Origin: CAVYHJ01 sp963768165 [NCBI: uncultured bacterium]
GTDB taxonomy: Bacteria; UBP4; UBA4092
Reading direction: 5' to 3'
Length of the DNA: 64,000 bases
Assembly (NCBI GenBank): GCA_963768165.1
Contig: CAVYHJ010000006.1
Coordinates: forward strand, 77,652-141,651
Positions 8,346 to 16,830 of the stretch are shown here, piece after piece. The notes beneath the pieces are model-generated. The model was given only the letters and a program-made list of their open reading frames with translations. It did not search any database and was not told the origin of the DNA. Positions within the stretch are counted from its first letter, which is position 1, and every line of letters begins with the position of its first letter. Made by a program: the position numbers and the translations under genes.

Positions 8346-9899
8346 TCAAATCTGTTTGCCAACCTTTTCCTTGGTCTTCACATTCTTCTTCTCGAAAAAC
8401 AACAACCGGTTAATGGCGTTGATATAGGCTTTTGCCGAGGCGACCACGACATCGGTACTGGAACCTCGTCCGGTTACTGTAGTACCATTTTGCTGTAAGG
8501 TCACAATTACCTCGCCCTGAGCATCCGTGCCTTGGGTTACCGCTTGTATACTATAGTTTACCAGTTTTGCCTTGCTTTTGGTAATTTTTTTGATAACTTT
8601 ATACGCGGCATCCACAGGTCCATCACCTTCGGCTGTGCCTTTAATCCGTTTACCGTTTTTGGTAATCTGCAAAGTCGCGGAGGGCGTTTCCCGGGTGTCA
8701 CTGACGGCACGCACGGATTCCAATATATAGGTTTCCGGAATCTGCATGCGCTCATCTTCCACAATCGCCACCAAATCTTCGTCATAAATGACTTTCTTTT
8801 TGTCGGCCAACTTTTTGAACCGCTCGAAACCTTTATTGACCTGATCTTCCGACAAATCAGTAAAACCCAAATGCGCCAGGCGTTCTTTGAAGGCGTGCCG
8901 ACCGGAATGTTTCCCCATAACCATATTGGTACCCTTCCAACCGACATCGCCCAAATTCATAATCTCATAAGTCTTTCTTTCTTTCAGGACACCGTCCTGA
9001 TGAATCCCGGCTTCATGCGCAAACGCATTCGAACCGACAATCGCTTTATTCGGCTGTACCGAAATACCCGTCATGGTGCTCACCATTCTGCTCGTCCTAT
9101 AAATCTGCTCGGCATTAATACCCGTCTCAAAATTATAATAATCTTTACGGCATTTCAAATTCATCACGATCTCTTCCAATGATGCGTTCCCTGCCCGCTC
9201 GCCAATTCCATTAATGGTACATTCCGCCTGCCGCGCCCCGTTCATAATCCCCGCCAACGAGTTGGCAACCGCCAATCCCAAGTCGTCATGGCAATGCACA
9301 CTAATGATGGCTTTCTTGATATTCGGCACGCGTTCTGTGATGTATTTGATACGCGCCCCATATTCAAACGGGTTACTGTATCCAACCGTATCGGGAATAT
9401 TCACGGTCGTAGCCCCCGCCTCTATCGCCGCTTCCACGACATCGCACATATAATCCAAGTCTGTCCGTGAGGCGTCTTCCGGTGAAAACTCGATATTGTC
9501 CGTATAGTTCTTGGCACGTTTGACCGCACGCACCGCCATATCCATCACTTGTTCCTTGCTCATGCGTAACTTCTTTTCCATGTGTATCTGACTGGTCGCG
9601 ATAAACGTATGGATACGCCGGTTCTTGGCGGGTTTAATCGCTTCCCCTGCCCTATCCACATCAATATCTTTAGTCCGTGCCAGTCCGCAAATCGTCGGTC
9701 CCTTTACCTTTTCGGCAATAAGTTTCACGGCTTCAAAATCGCCCGGTGAAGTAATTGGAAAACCCGCCTCAATGATATCCACTCCCAGCCGGGCGAGTTG
9801 TAACGCAATCTCTATCTTTTCTTTAGTATTCAACGAGGCACCCGGCGATTGCTCTCCGTCGCGCAGCGTTGTGTCGAAAATGTAAACCCGCTCGTTCAT
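8346..9899 (-). CDS. leuA: 2-isopropylmalate synthase
   Basis: 517 aa. It condenses acetyl-CoA with 2-oxoisovalerate, the committed step of leucine synthesis. '[16 protein letters not shown]' at residue 8 is the DRE-TIM metallolyase signature, and '[18 protein letters not shown]' holds metal-binding histidines. The catalytic barrel is followed by a linker and the C-terminal LeuA dimerisation/allosteric domain (about residues 375-500), where leucine feedback normally acts. The start has AGGAGG nearby upstream. It is the first gene after the leucine T-box, so expression should rise when tRNA-Leu is uncharged, adding to feedback inhibition of the enzyme. Confidence 0.96.
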   Translation of the reverse strand: MNERVYIFDTTLRDGEQSPGASLNTKEKIEIALQLARLGVDIIEAGFPITSPGDFEAVKLIAEKVKGPTICGLARTKDIDVDRAGEAIKPAKNRRIHTFIATSQIHMEKKLRMSKEQVMDMAVRAVKRAKNYTDNIEFSPEDASRTDLDYMCDVVEAAIEAGATTVNIPDTVGYSNPFEYGARIKYITERVPNIKKAIISVHCHDDLGLAVANSLAGIMNGARQAECTINGIGERAGNASLEEIVMNLKCRKDYYNFETGINAEQIYRTSRMVSTMTGISVQPNKAIVGSNAFAHEAGIHQDGVLKERKTYEIMNLGDVGWKGTNMVMGKHSGRHAFKERLAHLGFTDLSEDQVNKGFERFKKLADKKKVIYDEDLVAIVEDERMQIPETYILESVRAVSDTRETPSATLQITKNGKRIKGTAEGDGPVDAAYKVIKKITKSKAKLVNYSIQAVTQGTDAQGEVIVTLQQNGTTVTGRGSSTDVVVASAKAYINAINRLLFFEKKNVKTKEKVGKQI

Positions 9900-9920
9900 G
9901 GCGGCTTCCTCCTTTTAAAG

Positions 9921-9992
9921 ATTAGGATTTAGGATATAGGTGTTAGGAGTTAGGTTTTTTACCTTAATCCTAAATCATGTCTCCTAACTCCT
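9921..9992. repeat. TAGGATTTAGG-type imperfect inverted repeat in the leuA leader
   Basis: Between the T-box terminator and leuA lies a low-complexity repeat of TTAGGA units that folds back on itself. AGGAGTTAGG (9945-9954) is complementary to CCTAACTCCT (9983-9992), and ATTTAGGAT (9927-9935) is complementary to part of AATCCTAAAT (9966-9975). It looks like a dispersed genomic repeat inserted into the leader rather than part of the T-box. Confidence 0.55.
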
Positions 9993-10008
9993 TTCTGTTT
10001 TGGCCAAT

Positions 10009-10045
10009 AAAAAAACCCTGAAGGACGTTATTGAGTCCTTCAGGG
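10009..10045 (-). terminator. T-box intrinsic terminator
   Basis: On the minus strand an 11-bp perfect stem (CCCTGAAGGAC with GTCCTTCAGGG, loop of 8 bases) is followed by seven T residues. It lies just downstream of the T-box antiterminator sequence. Readthrough into leuA should need binding of uncharged tRNA-Leu. Confidence 0.92.
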
Positions 10046-10274
10046 CTGAAATAGTCTTTTCTGTAAACTACCCCAGGGTACCACCCTGCTTTTTCATCTG
10101 TATTCCAGATGAACTTCATTACGTCATTTCACGGTGACTTCCGGCATACACTACTTATATTTCGCGTATGCAACTCCAAGGTGAGTTCAGTCATTCAGGC
10201 TGCCGGCTCTCAGCCTTTACCGGCTCTCTGTGTAACCTTGCTTGACCTACTAATCCTCTTCTTCGTTTTTCTAC
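10016..10274 (-). promoter_or_regulatory. Leucine T-box riboswitch controlling leuA-leuC-leuD
   Basis: On the minus strand, in order: the stem I start with GATTAGTA; the AG-bulge region with paired GAGAGCCGG words; the specifier context GAACTCACC, whose CTC (10185-10183) is a leucine codon followed by a purine; and the T-box word AGGGTGGTACC (10087-10077). The UGGU inside the T-box pairs with tRNA ending ACCA, which fits the A73 discriminator of tRNA-Leu. The terminator follows. With leuA downstream, both specifier and discriminator agree on leucine. Confidence 0.93.
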
Positions 10275-10280
10275 TGTTTT

Positions 10281-10310
10281 ATTATACGATATTCTTCATT
10301 TATTTGTCAA
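10281..10310 (-). promoter_or_regulatory. Consensus sigma70 promoter of the leu operon
   Basis: TTGACA (10310-10305), an 18-base spacer and TATAAT (10286-10281) on the minus strand, just upstream of the T-box stem I. Both hexamers are perfect. Strong constitutive initiation followed by T-box control of elongation is the expected arrangement. Confidence 0.9.
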
Positions 10311-10398
10311 ATGGTCATAGCCATAATCACTGTATTCTCTCTGCTATCTCAAGTATAAAAATCCTTCAACCGTATTCCCTTCGGAGGATATAGGGAGG

Positions 10399-10424
10399 AT
10401 CAGCGAAGGAGAAGCGAAGGAAGG
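10399..10424. repeat. GCGAAGGA-type short tandem repeat
   Basis: The unit AGCGAAGGAGA repeats about twice, ending in GAAGG. A longer array of the same unit is at 62002-62043, so this is a dispersed family. The function is unknown. Confidence 0.6.
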
Positions 10425-10620
10425 ATGAACAATATCGCTATCCCTCATCTTGCCTTATGGATAATTGATTCTAATTGAGTTGTATATTCCTACTCAATCC
10501 CCCCTAAAATCCCCAAAATCATCCCCTTTTTTCTTTTAACCCGAAACTCCAAACTCGAAACCTGTCTTTTTTATTATACTCCTCTTTCCCTTCTTGTCAA
10601 TACAATTTATTGGCAGGTCA

Positions 10621-10697
10621 TGCCCCAATTTGTCATTCTGACCCTCGAACGCTTTAATCGAGGGGAAGAATCTCTGTGTTCTACCTAAAACAAAGCC
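10621..10697. repeat. Dispersed repeat copy A (TTTGTCATTCTGA ... GAAGAATC)
   Basis: Begins TGCCCCAATTTGTCATTCTG, continues through GGGGAAGAATCTCTGTG and ends TTCTACCTaAAACAAAGCC. Two similar copies lie 3' in the same orientation. The internal CCCTCGA and TCGAGGGG words are complementary, so the copy can form a hairpin. Confidence 0.75.
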
Positions 10698-10709
10698 ATC
10701 ATGCAACTC

Positions 10710-10870
10710 CTATAGATAAACCAATTAAAATCGGGGGGTAATCAGAATCCCATTAACCCCTAGTTTTCAACTAGGGGAAGACAACCCATGAAATACACCA
10801 CAAACTGTTTTAACAGTTTATAACTCTCTGGCTAAGAAACACACCTATATTCTAATTGGTTTGTCTATAG
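10710..10870. mobile_element. Candidate MITE-like segment bounded by 22-bp inverted repeats
   Basis: CTATAGATAAACCAATTAAAAT at the left end (10710-10731) is the near-perfect reverse complement of the right end (10849-10870), matching at 20 of 22 positions. Inside are two further hairpins: CCCCTAG...CTAGGGG and AAACTGTTTTAACAGTTT. It has no coding frame and is 161 bp long. I do not see a clear target duplication. It could be an old non-autonomous element or simply a large imperfect hairpin. Confidence 0.45.
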
Positions 10871-10880
10871 ACATGTCCTG

Positions 10881-10986
10881 TCCCCATTTGTCATTCTAAG
10901 CCAGCGTATGGATACATCCCGATTCTCTTTATCGGGAGTGCTCTTTACGAAGTGAAGAATCCCTTTGTTCTACCTGAAACAAAGCC
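10881..10986. repeat. Dispersed repeat copy B
   Basis: Starts TCCCCATTTGTCATTCTAAG and ends GAAGAATCCCTTTGTTCTAC followed by the CTGAAACAAAGCC-type tail. Compared with copy C it carries an extra middle section containing CCCGATTCTCTTTATCGGGA, itself a hairpin. A similar GATTCTCTTTATCGGGA word appears near 62130. Confidence 0.75.
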
Positions 10987-11010
10987 AACACCTAACATCT
11001 TGACAGTTCG

Positions 11011-11082
11011 TGCCCCCATTTGTCATTCTGAGCGTAGTGCTCTTTACGGAGTGAAGAATCCCTGTGTTCTACCTCAAACAAA
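11011..11082. repeat. Dispersed repeat copy C
   Basis: TGCCCCCATTTGTCATTCTG, then AGCGTAGTGCTCTTTACGGA, then GTGAAGAATCCCTGTGTTCT with the ACCTCAAACAAA tail. It is the most compact of the three copies, and all three are in direct orientation. Confidence 0.75.
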
Positions 11083-11183
11083 ACAGAATACGACTTACCG
11101 CCTGGACTCTTACTGTTGTCAGATATAGCCGTAAAAGTTATAATAAATCATGAAAGTAAAATAGGTTCTTATTTGAGTGGGAC

Positions 11184-11414
11184 GTGAACAAAGCCAGATG
11201 CATTATGAAGAAAATATCTAAAGAGAAAGATATGTGCGAAGAATACAATTTCACTAAAGGCGTCCGCGGGAAATATGCCAAAAGATATGCACACGGAACG
11301 AATGTTGTGGTCATTGAACCGGACGTGGCTAAATATTTTCCAGACCATGACGCTGTAAATCAGGCATTGCGGTCATTGACTGAAATCATCAAACAGCAAA
11401 ACAAACCTGCCTAG
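11184..11414 (+). CDS. Small conserved protein, antitoxin-like
   Basis: Up to 76 aa. The core 'CEEYNFTKGVRGKYAKRYAHGTNVVVIEPDVAKYFPD' followed by 'AVNQALRSLTEIIKQ' resembles a small conserved bacterial family of about 55-75 aa starting 'M(K/R)EEYDFSKGxRG'. I recall some members being annotated next to toxin genes, but no toxin-like gene is adjacent here. Homologues usually start just before the EEY, so the real start is probably Met17 (ATG at 11232), preceded by AAAGAGAAAG, rather than the first Met. No enzyme motif is visible. Confidence 0.6.
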   Translation: MNKARCIMKKISKEKDMCEEYNFTKGVRGKYAKRYAHGTNVVVIEPDVAKYFPDHDAVNQALRSLTEIIKQQNKPA

Positions 11415-11481
11415 CATAGAACATCGCACCTGCCCCATTCCCTCCTCGTTAGAAATTTATTCATTATAAACTTTGAACATT

Positions 11482-13092
11482 ATGTCCGAAAACAAAATCA
11501 CAGAATACCAAAAAGCCTTGGAACTCAACCCTAATGATATTGAGGCATTGTATGGTTTGGGAGAAGAATACAGTTATTTGGATAAGAATGAAGAAGCTAT
11601 TAGCTTATTTGAAAAAGTAATCACTCTCAATCCTGCTTATTCTCATGCATGGAATGAGTTGGGAGTTTTATATACCAATCTCAAGCAAACAGAAAAAGGA
11701 ATAGAATGCTACCAAAAAGCCTTGGAAATTCAACCTTTTTATGCTGACCCGCTATATAATCTCGGGATTGAATTCTATCGTCTCGATCAAAACGATAAAG
11801 CATTAGATTATTTCTTAAAAGCTCTTGCAATAGAACCGGAGGACATGGATACTTGGGTTCGTCTTGGATTTATTCATGGAGACGAAAATCGATGTGAAAA
11901 AGCGTTGGAATGTTTTCAAAAAGCGTTTTATTTTTCTACGGATGATGAGGATAAAGGATTGCTTTGGTATTACATGGGAAGGGAATTTAGTAATTTAAAT
12001 AATTCTCAAAAAGCAATCGATTGCTTTAGAAAAGCGATAATGATAAATCCAAATGATGGTGATTATTTCTTCGGGCTAGGAAATGAATTCAGTATCTTAA
12101 GACAATCGGATAAAGCCATTGAATATTATCAAAAAGCAATTAGCATAAATTCAACGGAAGCAATGTATTACTTGGGGTTGGGTCATGAATATACAAAATT
12201 AAAACAATCTGAAAACGCCATTGAGTATTTTTTGAAAGCAATCGAACATAATCCCAAAGATCCATATTCTTTCTATAGACTGGGTGATGAATATAATGCA
12301 CTGGAACAATTTGAAAAAGCAATTGAATCTTATCAGACTGCTCTTAAATTTACTCCTAATGATATTTCGGTATTAGAAAGATTGGGTAATTCGTACGAGA
12401 AAACAAAGCAATTTGATAATGCCATTGAATGTTATCAAAAAGTAGTTGAAATTGAACCAAATAATGTAAAAGGATGGTATTCCCTAACTCTAGTCTATAA
12501 ACATCTTGATAAAATGGGAAAGGCTTTTGAAATCTATCAAACAGCTTCAACTATTACCTCTGAAGAACCATATGACTATTTTTGGCTTGGCTATGCAAGT
12601 TATAGCTTGGATTTACTTGATCGTGCTGAAGAATATTATTTCAAGGCGTTGAAAGCTTATCCTAATGACGCTCAAATATATCAATATATCGGAATACTTT
12701 ATGACGATCTTGGTAAGCCACAGGACGCTTTGAAGTATTCTCTAAAGTCTGTTGAATTGGAACCTGATAATGTCGGAGTGTGGGGGGATATTGGATTCAC
12801 ATATTACGAAATGGGAAATTATGAGAAATCCATTGAATCAAGTAAAAAAGCTCTCTCTTTAAATCCTAATAAATTCTGGATTCAATGTAATCTCGCTTTA
12901 GCACTTCTTCATGCAAATAAACTGGACGAAGCACAACGGGAATATGATAAAGCTATTACAATGGCAAAGACCCGTAAGGAATTGGAAGAAGACGCCATTG
13001 AAGACCTAAAAGAAGCCTTGCAAAAGAATCCCGACTTAAAAGGCGCTCAAGGAATTCTCCAAAAACTGGAAAAGGTAAAAGAAAATCTTTGA
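11482..13092 (+). CDS. Tetratricopeptide repeat protein
   Basis: 536 aa from the ATG at 11482; a TTG three codons earlier is a weaker alternative. Nearly the whole protein is built of about fourteen 34-residue TPR units with the W/L-G-Y-A-F-A-P pattern, for example 'EKGIECYQKALEIQPFYADP'. There is no signal peptide, membrane helix or enzymatic domain, so it is probably a cytoplasmic scaffold for protein partners. The last 40 residues form a charged helix. It lies 63 bases upstream of smc, but the smc promoter overlaps its stop codon, so the two need not be co-transcribed. No Shine-Dalgarno sequence is evident before the start. Confidence 0.85.
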   Translation: MSENKITEYQKALELNPNDIEALYGLGEEYSYLDKNEEAISLFEKVITLNPAYSHAWNELGVLYTNLKQTEKGIECYQKALEIQPFYADPLYNLGIEFYRLDQNDKALDYFLKALAIEPEDMDTWVRLGFIHGDENRCEKALECFQKAFYFSTDDEDKGLLWYYMGREFSNLNNSQKAIDCFRKAIMINPNDGDYFFGLGNEFSILRQSDKAIEYYQKAISINSTEAMYYLGLGHEYTKLKQSENAIEYFLKAIEHNPKDPYSFYRLGDEYNALEQFEKAIESYQTALKFTPNDISVLERLGNSYEKTKQFDNAIECYQKVVEIEPNNVKGWYSLTLVYKHLDKMGKAFEIYQTASTITSEEPYDYFWLGYASYSLDLLDRAEEYYFKALKAYPNDAQIYQYIGILYDDLGKPQDALKYSLKSVELEPDNVGVWGDIGFTYYEMGNYEKSIESSKKALSLNPNKFWIQCNLALALLHANKLDEAQREYDKAITMAKTRKELEEDAIEDLKEALQKNPDLKGAQGILQKLEKVKENL

Positions 13093-13117
13093 CAAATCCT
13101 CTCGTAAACTCTATACT
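13089..13117 (+). promoter_or_regulatory. Promoter of smc
   Basis: TTGACA (13089-13094), a 17-base spacer and TATACT (13112-13117). The -35 overlaps the TGA stop of the TPR gene. The -10 matches the consensus at 5 of 6 positions, and the smc ATG follows about 40 bases later. Confidence 0.75.
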
Positions 13118-13155
13118 TTTTACCATCCTCTAAACGAACGGAATAGTATTATTTT

Positions 13156-16100
13156 ATGTATTTAAAGCGAATTGAGATTTCAGGGTTCAAATCCTTTGTA
13201 GACGATACCGCTTTGGAATTTTCCAAAGGGATATCTGCCATCATAGGTCCTAACGGGTGCGGGAAATCTAATGTCCTCGATGCCATGCGCTGGGTTTTGG
13301 GAGAACAAAACCCTCGCTTATTACGCGCGGAGAAAATGGCGGACATCATCTGGAACGGGAGCAGTACCCGTAAAGCGACCAGTTTTGCGGAAGCCTCTCT
13401 CATATTCTCCGAAGCGGAAAATATTGTCTCTATGAATTTTCACGAAGTAACCATTACCCGGCGATTATACCGTTCCGGCGAATCGGAATATCTCGTCAAT
13501 AAAACCCCTTGCCGCTTAAAAGATATTGAAACCTTGTTTATGGATACCGGTATCGGTTCTCACGCCTATTCCATTATGGAACAGGGAAAAATTGACCAGT
13601 TGCTCGCCATGAAACCGGAACAGCGTCGGTTTCTTTTCGAGGAAGCCGCCGGGATTACAAAATATCAGACCCGTAAAGAAGAAGCGATTCGAAAATTACA
13701 ACGCACGGAAGAAAACCTTTTGCGCTTGAATGACATCATCACCGAAACCAAACGTCATGTCAGTTCTATTGAAAGACAAGCCAAACAGGCACAACGCTAC
13801 AAGGAATATGAAGAAGAATTGCGGAAACTCGAAGTATCCTTGAGCAAGAAAGAATATGACCGCCTATCCATTACCTGGCAGGAAATGAGTAAAAAACTTA
13901 CCGGGCTGAAAGATAAATTGGAACTTATGACCGCCACCATCACCAAATCGGAAGCGGAGTTTGAGTCCTTAAAAACCCGCCTCACAGAAATAGACACCCA
14001 ACTAGCCAATCTGCAACAACAAAAATTTGATACCGACAGCCAAATAGAAAAAAGCGAATCCCAAGTGCAGATCGCCCGTGCACAAGTCACCAATGCCGAT
14101 GAGATATTAAAATCATTACAGACGGAGATACTGGCATTGGAAGAAAAATCCTCTGAACTTAAAACTCAGAAAGACCAATTAACCAAACAAAAGGACGAAC
14201 TGAACGAGAAAATTGAAAAGCAGAAATTAACCATCGCAGAACAACAAGCAGAACTTGCCAACATTATATCTACTTTGCATACCACTGAAAATTCCATTAA
14301 TGACGCGCTAAAAGCGATTGTGGATGGAAATGAAAAATCCGCCCAGTTGCAAGGAGAGATGGGCGCGATTGGCGCAAATTTAGAAGGATTACTTAATCGC
14401 CGAAAAGAAGTCGGCAAGAATATCAGCGATAAAGAGCAGTCAGCGGAAGAATTAAAAGCCAGAGTAGATTCTGCTATTCAAAAAGTCAAAGAGTTGGAAA
14501 AATCCATTGCTCAAACACAGACGAAGATTAAGGAAGCGAATAAAAAATTAGAGGACACCGCGCAAGGGAAAAACACTCAGCTAAATGAATTGGAAAAAAT
14601 CAAACAGGACTTAACTACAAAACAAACCCGAAGGGCTTCCCTGCTCGCTTTGAAAGAAAGCTACGAAGGATATCAGTCAGGGACTAAGGCAGTCCTCCAA
14701 GGAAAGAAATCCAAAATAGCGGAATGTTCAGGAGTCGTAACCACTGTCGCAGAACTAATTCGTACTGATTCTAAATATGAACTTGCCGTTGAAATAGCTT
14801 TGGGAAATGCGCTGAATTATCTGGTTACAAAAACCGTCGGTGAAGCGAAATCGGTTTTGGGTTATCTGGAGAAATTAAAATCGGGAATGGCAACCATTTT
14901 GCCTTTGGAAAATATTCACGAGAAATCACAAAAAGCTATCCCCATCGGAGAAGGCGTTATTGGAAGAGCGAGTGAATTGGTTAAATATGACTCCAAATAT
15001 AAACCCGTTATTCAAGTCCTACTGGGTCATGTTTTGATTGTAAAAGATTTGGATAACGCGTTGAAACTATTATCCGATGAAACATCGGATTGGTTGATGG
15101 TGACTCTCGCCGGAGAACGGGTTAACGGGTACGGCGCCATCAGTGGCGGCGCGGTGAAAACTCCCGGTTTATTGGCGCAAGACCGGGAAATCGAAGAACT
15201 TGGAAAACAAATCGGAGAACTTGAAACAGAACTGAAGTCTACTCTCTCGAAAATCGGGACATTCGATTCTCAATTAACCATTCTCGAGCAAGAGAGAGCG
15301 CAACTACAGCAACAATCGCATAGTTTTGAAATCGCCAAAGCGGAAGCACAAAGGGATGCCGAGACATATTCTACCCAGCAAAAACATGTCGCCAGTGAAA
15401 TTGATATGCTCAGTACCGTCCGAGAAAATAATTTGACTGAGGAAGAACAACAAAAAGCACGCCAACGCCAGTTACAGGATGATATTAAATCGCTGGAAAA
15501 AGAATTGACGGAAGCTCAAAAGAAAATTGAAAAATGGCGTAAAGCGATATCCGACCTGGGACAAAAACGGGAAACCCAGGGACATTCCATTACGCAAATG
15601 CAGGTGGATTTGGCCACTCTGGAAAATCAAACCAAAAACACCGATGAACAAATTTCGCAAATTGGATTGGACTTGGAAACACAACAAGCCGCGTTGGCGC
15701 AAAAGGTGGAACAAAAGAAAACAGCGGAAACCAGGAAAAAAGATGCAGAAAAATTGATTCTTGAAACTCAGGAAAAGTTAAAAAGTCTTTTGGAACAAAA
15801 AGATTCCGTAGCTCAAAAGCTATCCTCCTTGCAGGAAGAGAAAGTCGGCTTGGATGAAAAGGTATCAATTCTGGACAAACAATTATCCGAATCCCGTAGG
15901 GATCACTCTCAAGTGCAAAATGAAGTCCATGAATTGGAAATGCAAACTAATCAACATAAATGGCAGATAGACTCGTTACATCAACGTATTCTCGAAACGT
16001 ATCATATTGACGTAAAAGAACCGGTGGATGTAGGTGAAGTGGATTTAACTGATGAAACGGCAGTGGGTGCTCGTGTTCAAGAACTAAAACAAAAAATAGA

Positions 16101-16794
16101 TCGCTTGGGACCTGTCAACGTCGGCGCCTTGCAGGAATATGAAGAAGAACAAAAACGTTATGACTTTTTGAAAGAACAGGAAGATGACGAAAAAACAGCC
16201 ATCACTTCTTTACGGAATACCATCACCCATATCAATTCCACGACCAAGCAATTATTTATAGATACCTTCACGGCAGCCCAAGCCAATTTCCATGAAGTAT
16301 TCCGCCGCTTGTTCCGCGGAGGGAATGCGAAACTGGTCATGTTGGATTCAGAAAATCCTTTGGAGTCGGGGATAGATGTCGTCGTGCAGCCTCCGGGAAA
16401 AAATCTACAAAGTATCACGTTACTGTCCGGCGGTGAAAAGGCCATGTCCGCCATCGCTCTGCTTTTCTCCATTTATTTATTGAAACCCGCTCCGGTTTGT
16501 GTGCTTGATGAAATAGATGCGCCACTGGATGACGTGAATATCGGTAGATTTACCGACCTGGTTCATGAATTGGTTGATCGTTCTCAATTCGTTGTCATCA
16601 CCCATAACAAGCGCACAATGGAAGCGGCGGATAATCTCTATGGCATAACGATGGAAGAACCGGGTGTCTCCAAAGTGGTCGCTGTCAAATTAACGGGAGA
16701 AGCGTTGTACGATAAAGAAACTCTGGCGGATATGGAATTTAATAAACGCGTTCTCCCCCAGTCTGCAGATTCGACTCCGCCTGCTACCAACTAA
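13156..16794 (+). CDS. smc: Chromosome segregation ATPase SMC
   Basis: 1212 aa, normal length for bacterial SMC. The N-terminal ABC half has Walker A 'GPNGCGKSNVLDAMRWVL' (about residue 32). A long coiled coil follows, then a hinge near residues 505-670 ('ALGNALNYLV...SGGAVKTPGLL'), the returning coiled coil, and the C-terminal half with signature 'LLSGGEKAMSAIALLFSIYL' and Walker B 'CVLDEIDAPLDDVN'. The folded protein dimerises at the hinge and, with ScpA/ScpB (not in this window), extrudes DNA loops to organise the chromosome. ftsY follows after 36 bases, the widespread smc-ftsY pairing, so one transcript from the promoter at 13089 is likely. Confidence 0.97.
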   Translation: MYLKRIEISGFKSFVDDTALEFSKGISAIIGPNGCGKSNVLDAMRWVLGEQNPRLLRAEKMADIIWNGSSTRKATSFAEASLIFSEAENIVSMNFHEVTITRRLYRSGESEYLVNKTPCRLKDIETLFMDTGIGSHAYSIMEQGKIDQLLAMKPEQRRFLFEEAAGITKYQTRKEEAIRKLQRTEENLLRLNDIITETKRHVSSIERQAKQAQRYKEYEEELRKLEVSLSKKEYDRLSITWQEMSKKLTGLKDKLELMTATITKSEAEFESLKTRLTEIDTQLANLQQQKFDTDSQIEKSESQVQIARAQVTNADEILKSLQTEILALEEKSSELKTQKDQLTKQKDELNEKIEKQKLTIAEQQAELANIISTLHTTENSINDALKAIVDGNEKSAQLQGEMGAIGANLEGLLNRRKEVGKNISDKEQSAEELKARVDSAIQKVKELEKSIAQTQTKIKEANKKLEDTAQGKNTQLNELEKIKQDLTTKQTRRASLLALKESYEGYQSGTKAVLQGKKSKIAECSGVVTTVAELIRTDSKYELAVEIALGNALNYLVTKTVGEAKSVLGYLEKLKSGMATILPLENIHEKSQKAIPIGEGVIGRASELVKYDSKYKPVIQVLLGHVLIVKDLDNALKLLSDETSDWLMVTLAGERVNGYGAISGGAVKTPGLLAQDREIEELGKQIGELETELKSTLSKIGTFDSQLTILEQERAQLQQQSHSFEIAKAEAQRDAETYSTQQKHVASEIDMLSTVRENNLTEEEQQKARQRQLQDDIKSLEKELTEAQKKIEKWRKAISDLGQKRETQGHSITQMQVDLATLENQTKNTDEQISQIGLDLETQQAALAQKVEQKKTAETRKKDAEKLILETQEKLKSLLEQKDSVAQKLSSLQEEKVGLDEKVSILDKQLSESRRDHSQVQNEVHELEMQTNQHKWQIDSLHQRILETYHIDVKEPVDVGEVDLTDETAVGARVQELKQKIDRLGPVNVGALQEYEEEQKRYDFLKEQEDDEKTAITSLRNTITHINSTTKQLFIDTFTAAQANFHEVFRRLFRGGNAKLVMLDSENPLESGIDVVVQPPGKNLQSITLLSGGEKAMSAIALLFSIYLLKPAPVCVLDEIDAPLDDVNIGRFTDLVHELVDRSQFVVITHNKRTMEAADNLYGITMEEPGVSKVVAVKLTGEALYDKETLADMEFNKRVLPQSADSTPPATN

Positions 16795-16830
16795 GACTTA
16801 TTTTCCCACAAAATTTAGAAAGGAATTTCA

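Larger units (their letters stand above)
10346..11183. other. Gene-free stretch of dispersed repeats
   Basis: No frame here has a credible start and composition. The interval holds a GCGAAGGA-type tandem (10399-10424), three direct copies of a TTTGTCATTCTGAG...GAAGAATC repeat, and a 161-bp inverted-repeat-bounded segment, each listed separately. It separates the minus-strand leu operon from the plus-strand TPR/smc block. Confidence 0.6.

Noticed and set aside
8532-9182. 216-codon plus-strand open frame opposite leuA
   Set aside because: It is the complement of a well-supported leuA gene; composition and lack of a ribosome site mark it as a shadow.
10109-10393. 94-codon open frame over the T-box and its promoter
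   Set aside because: It lies antisense to the structured T-box leader and has no protein-like features.
10620-11090. Possible CRISPR array
   Set aside because: The three repeat copies are long, unequal and unevenly spaced, and no cas gene is present.
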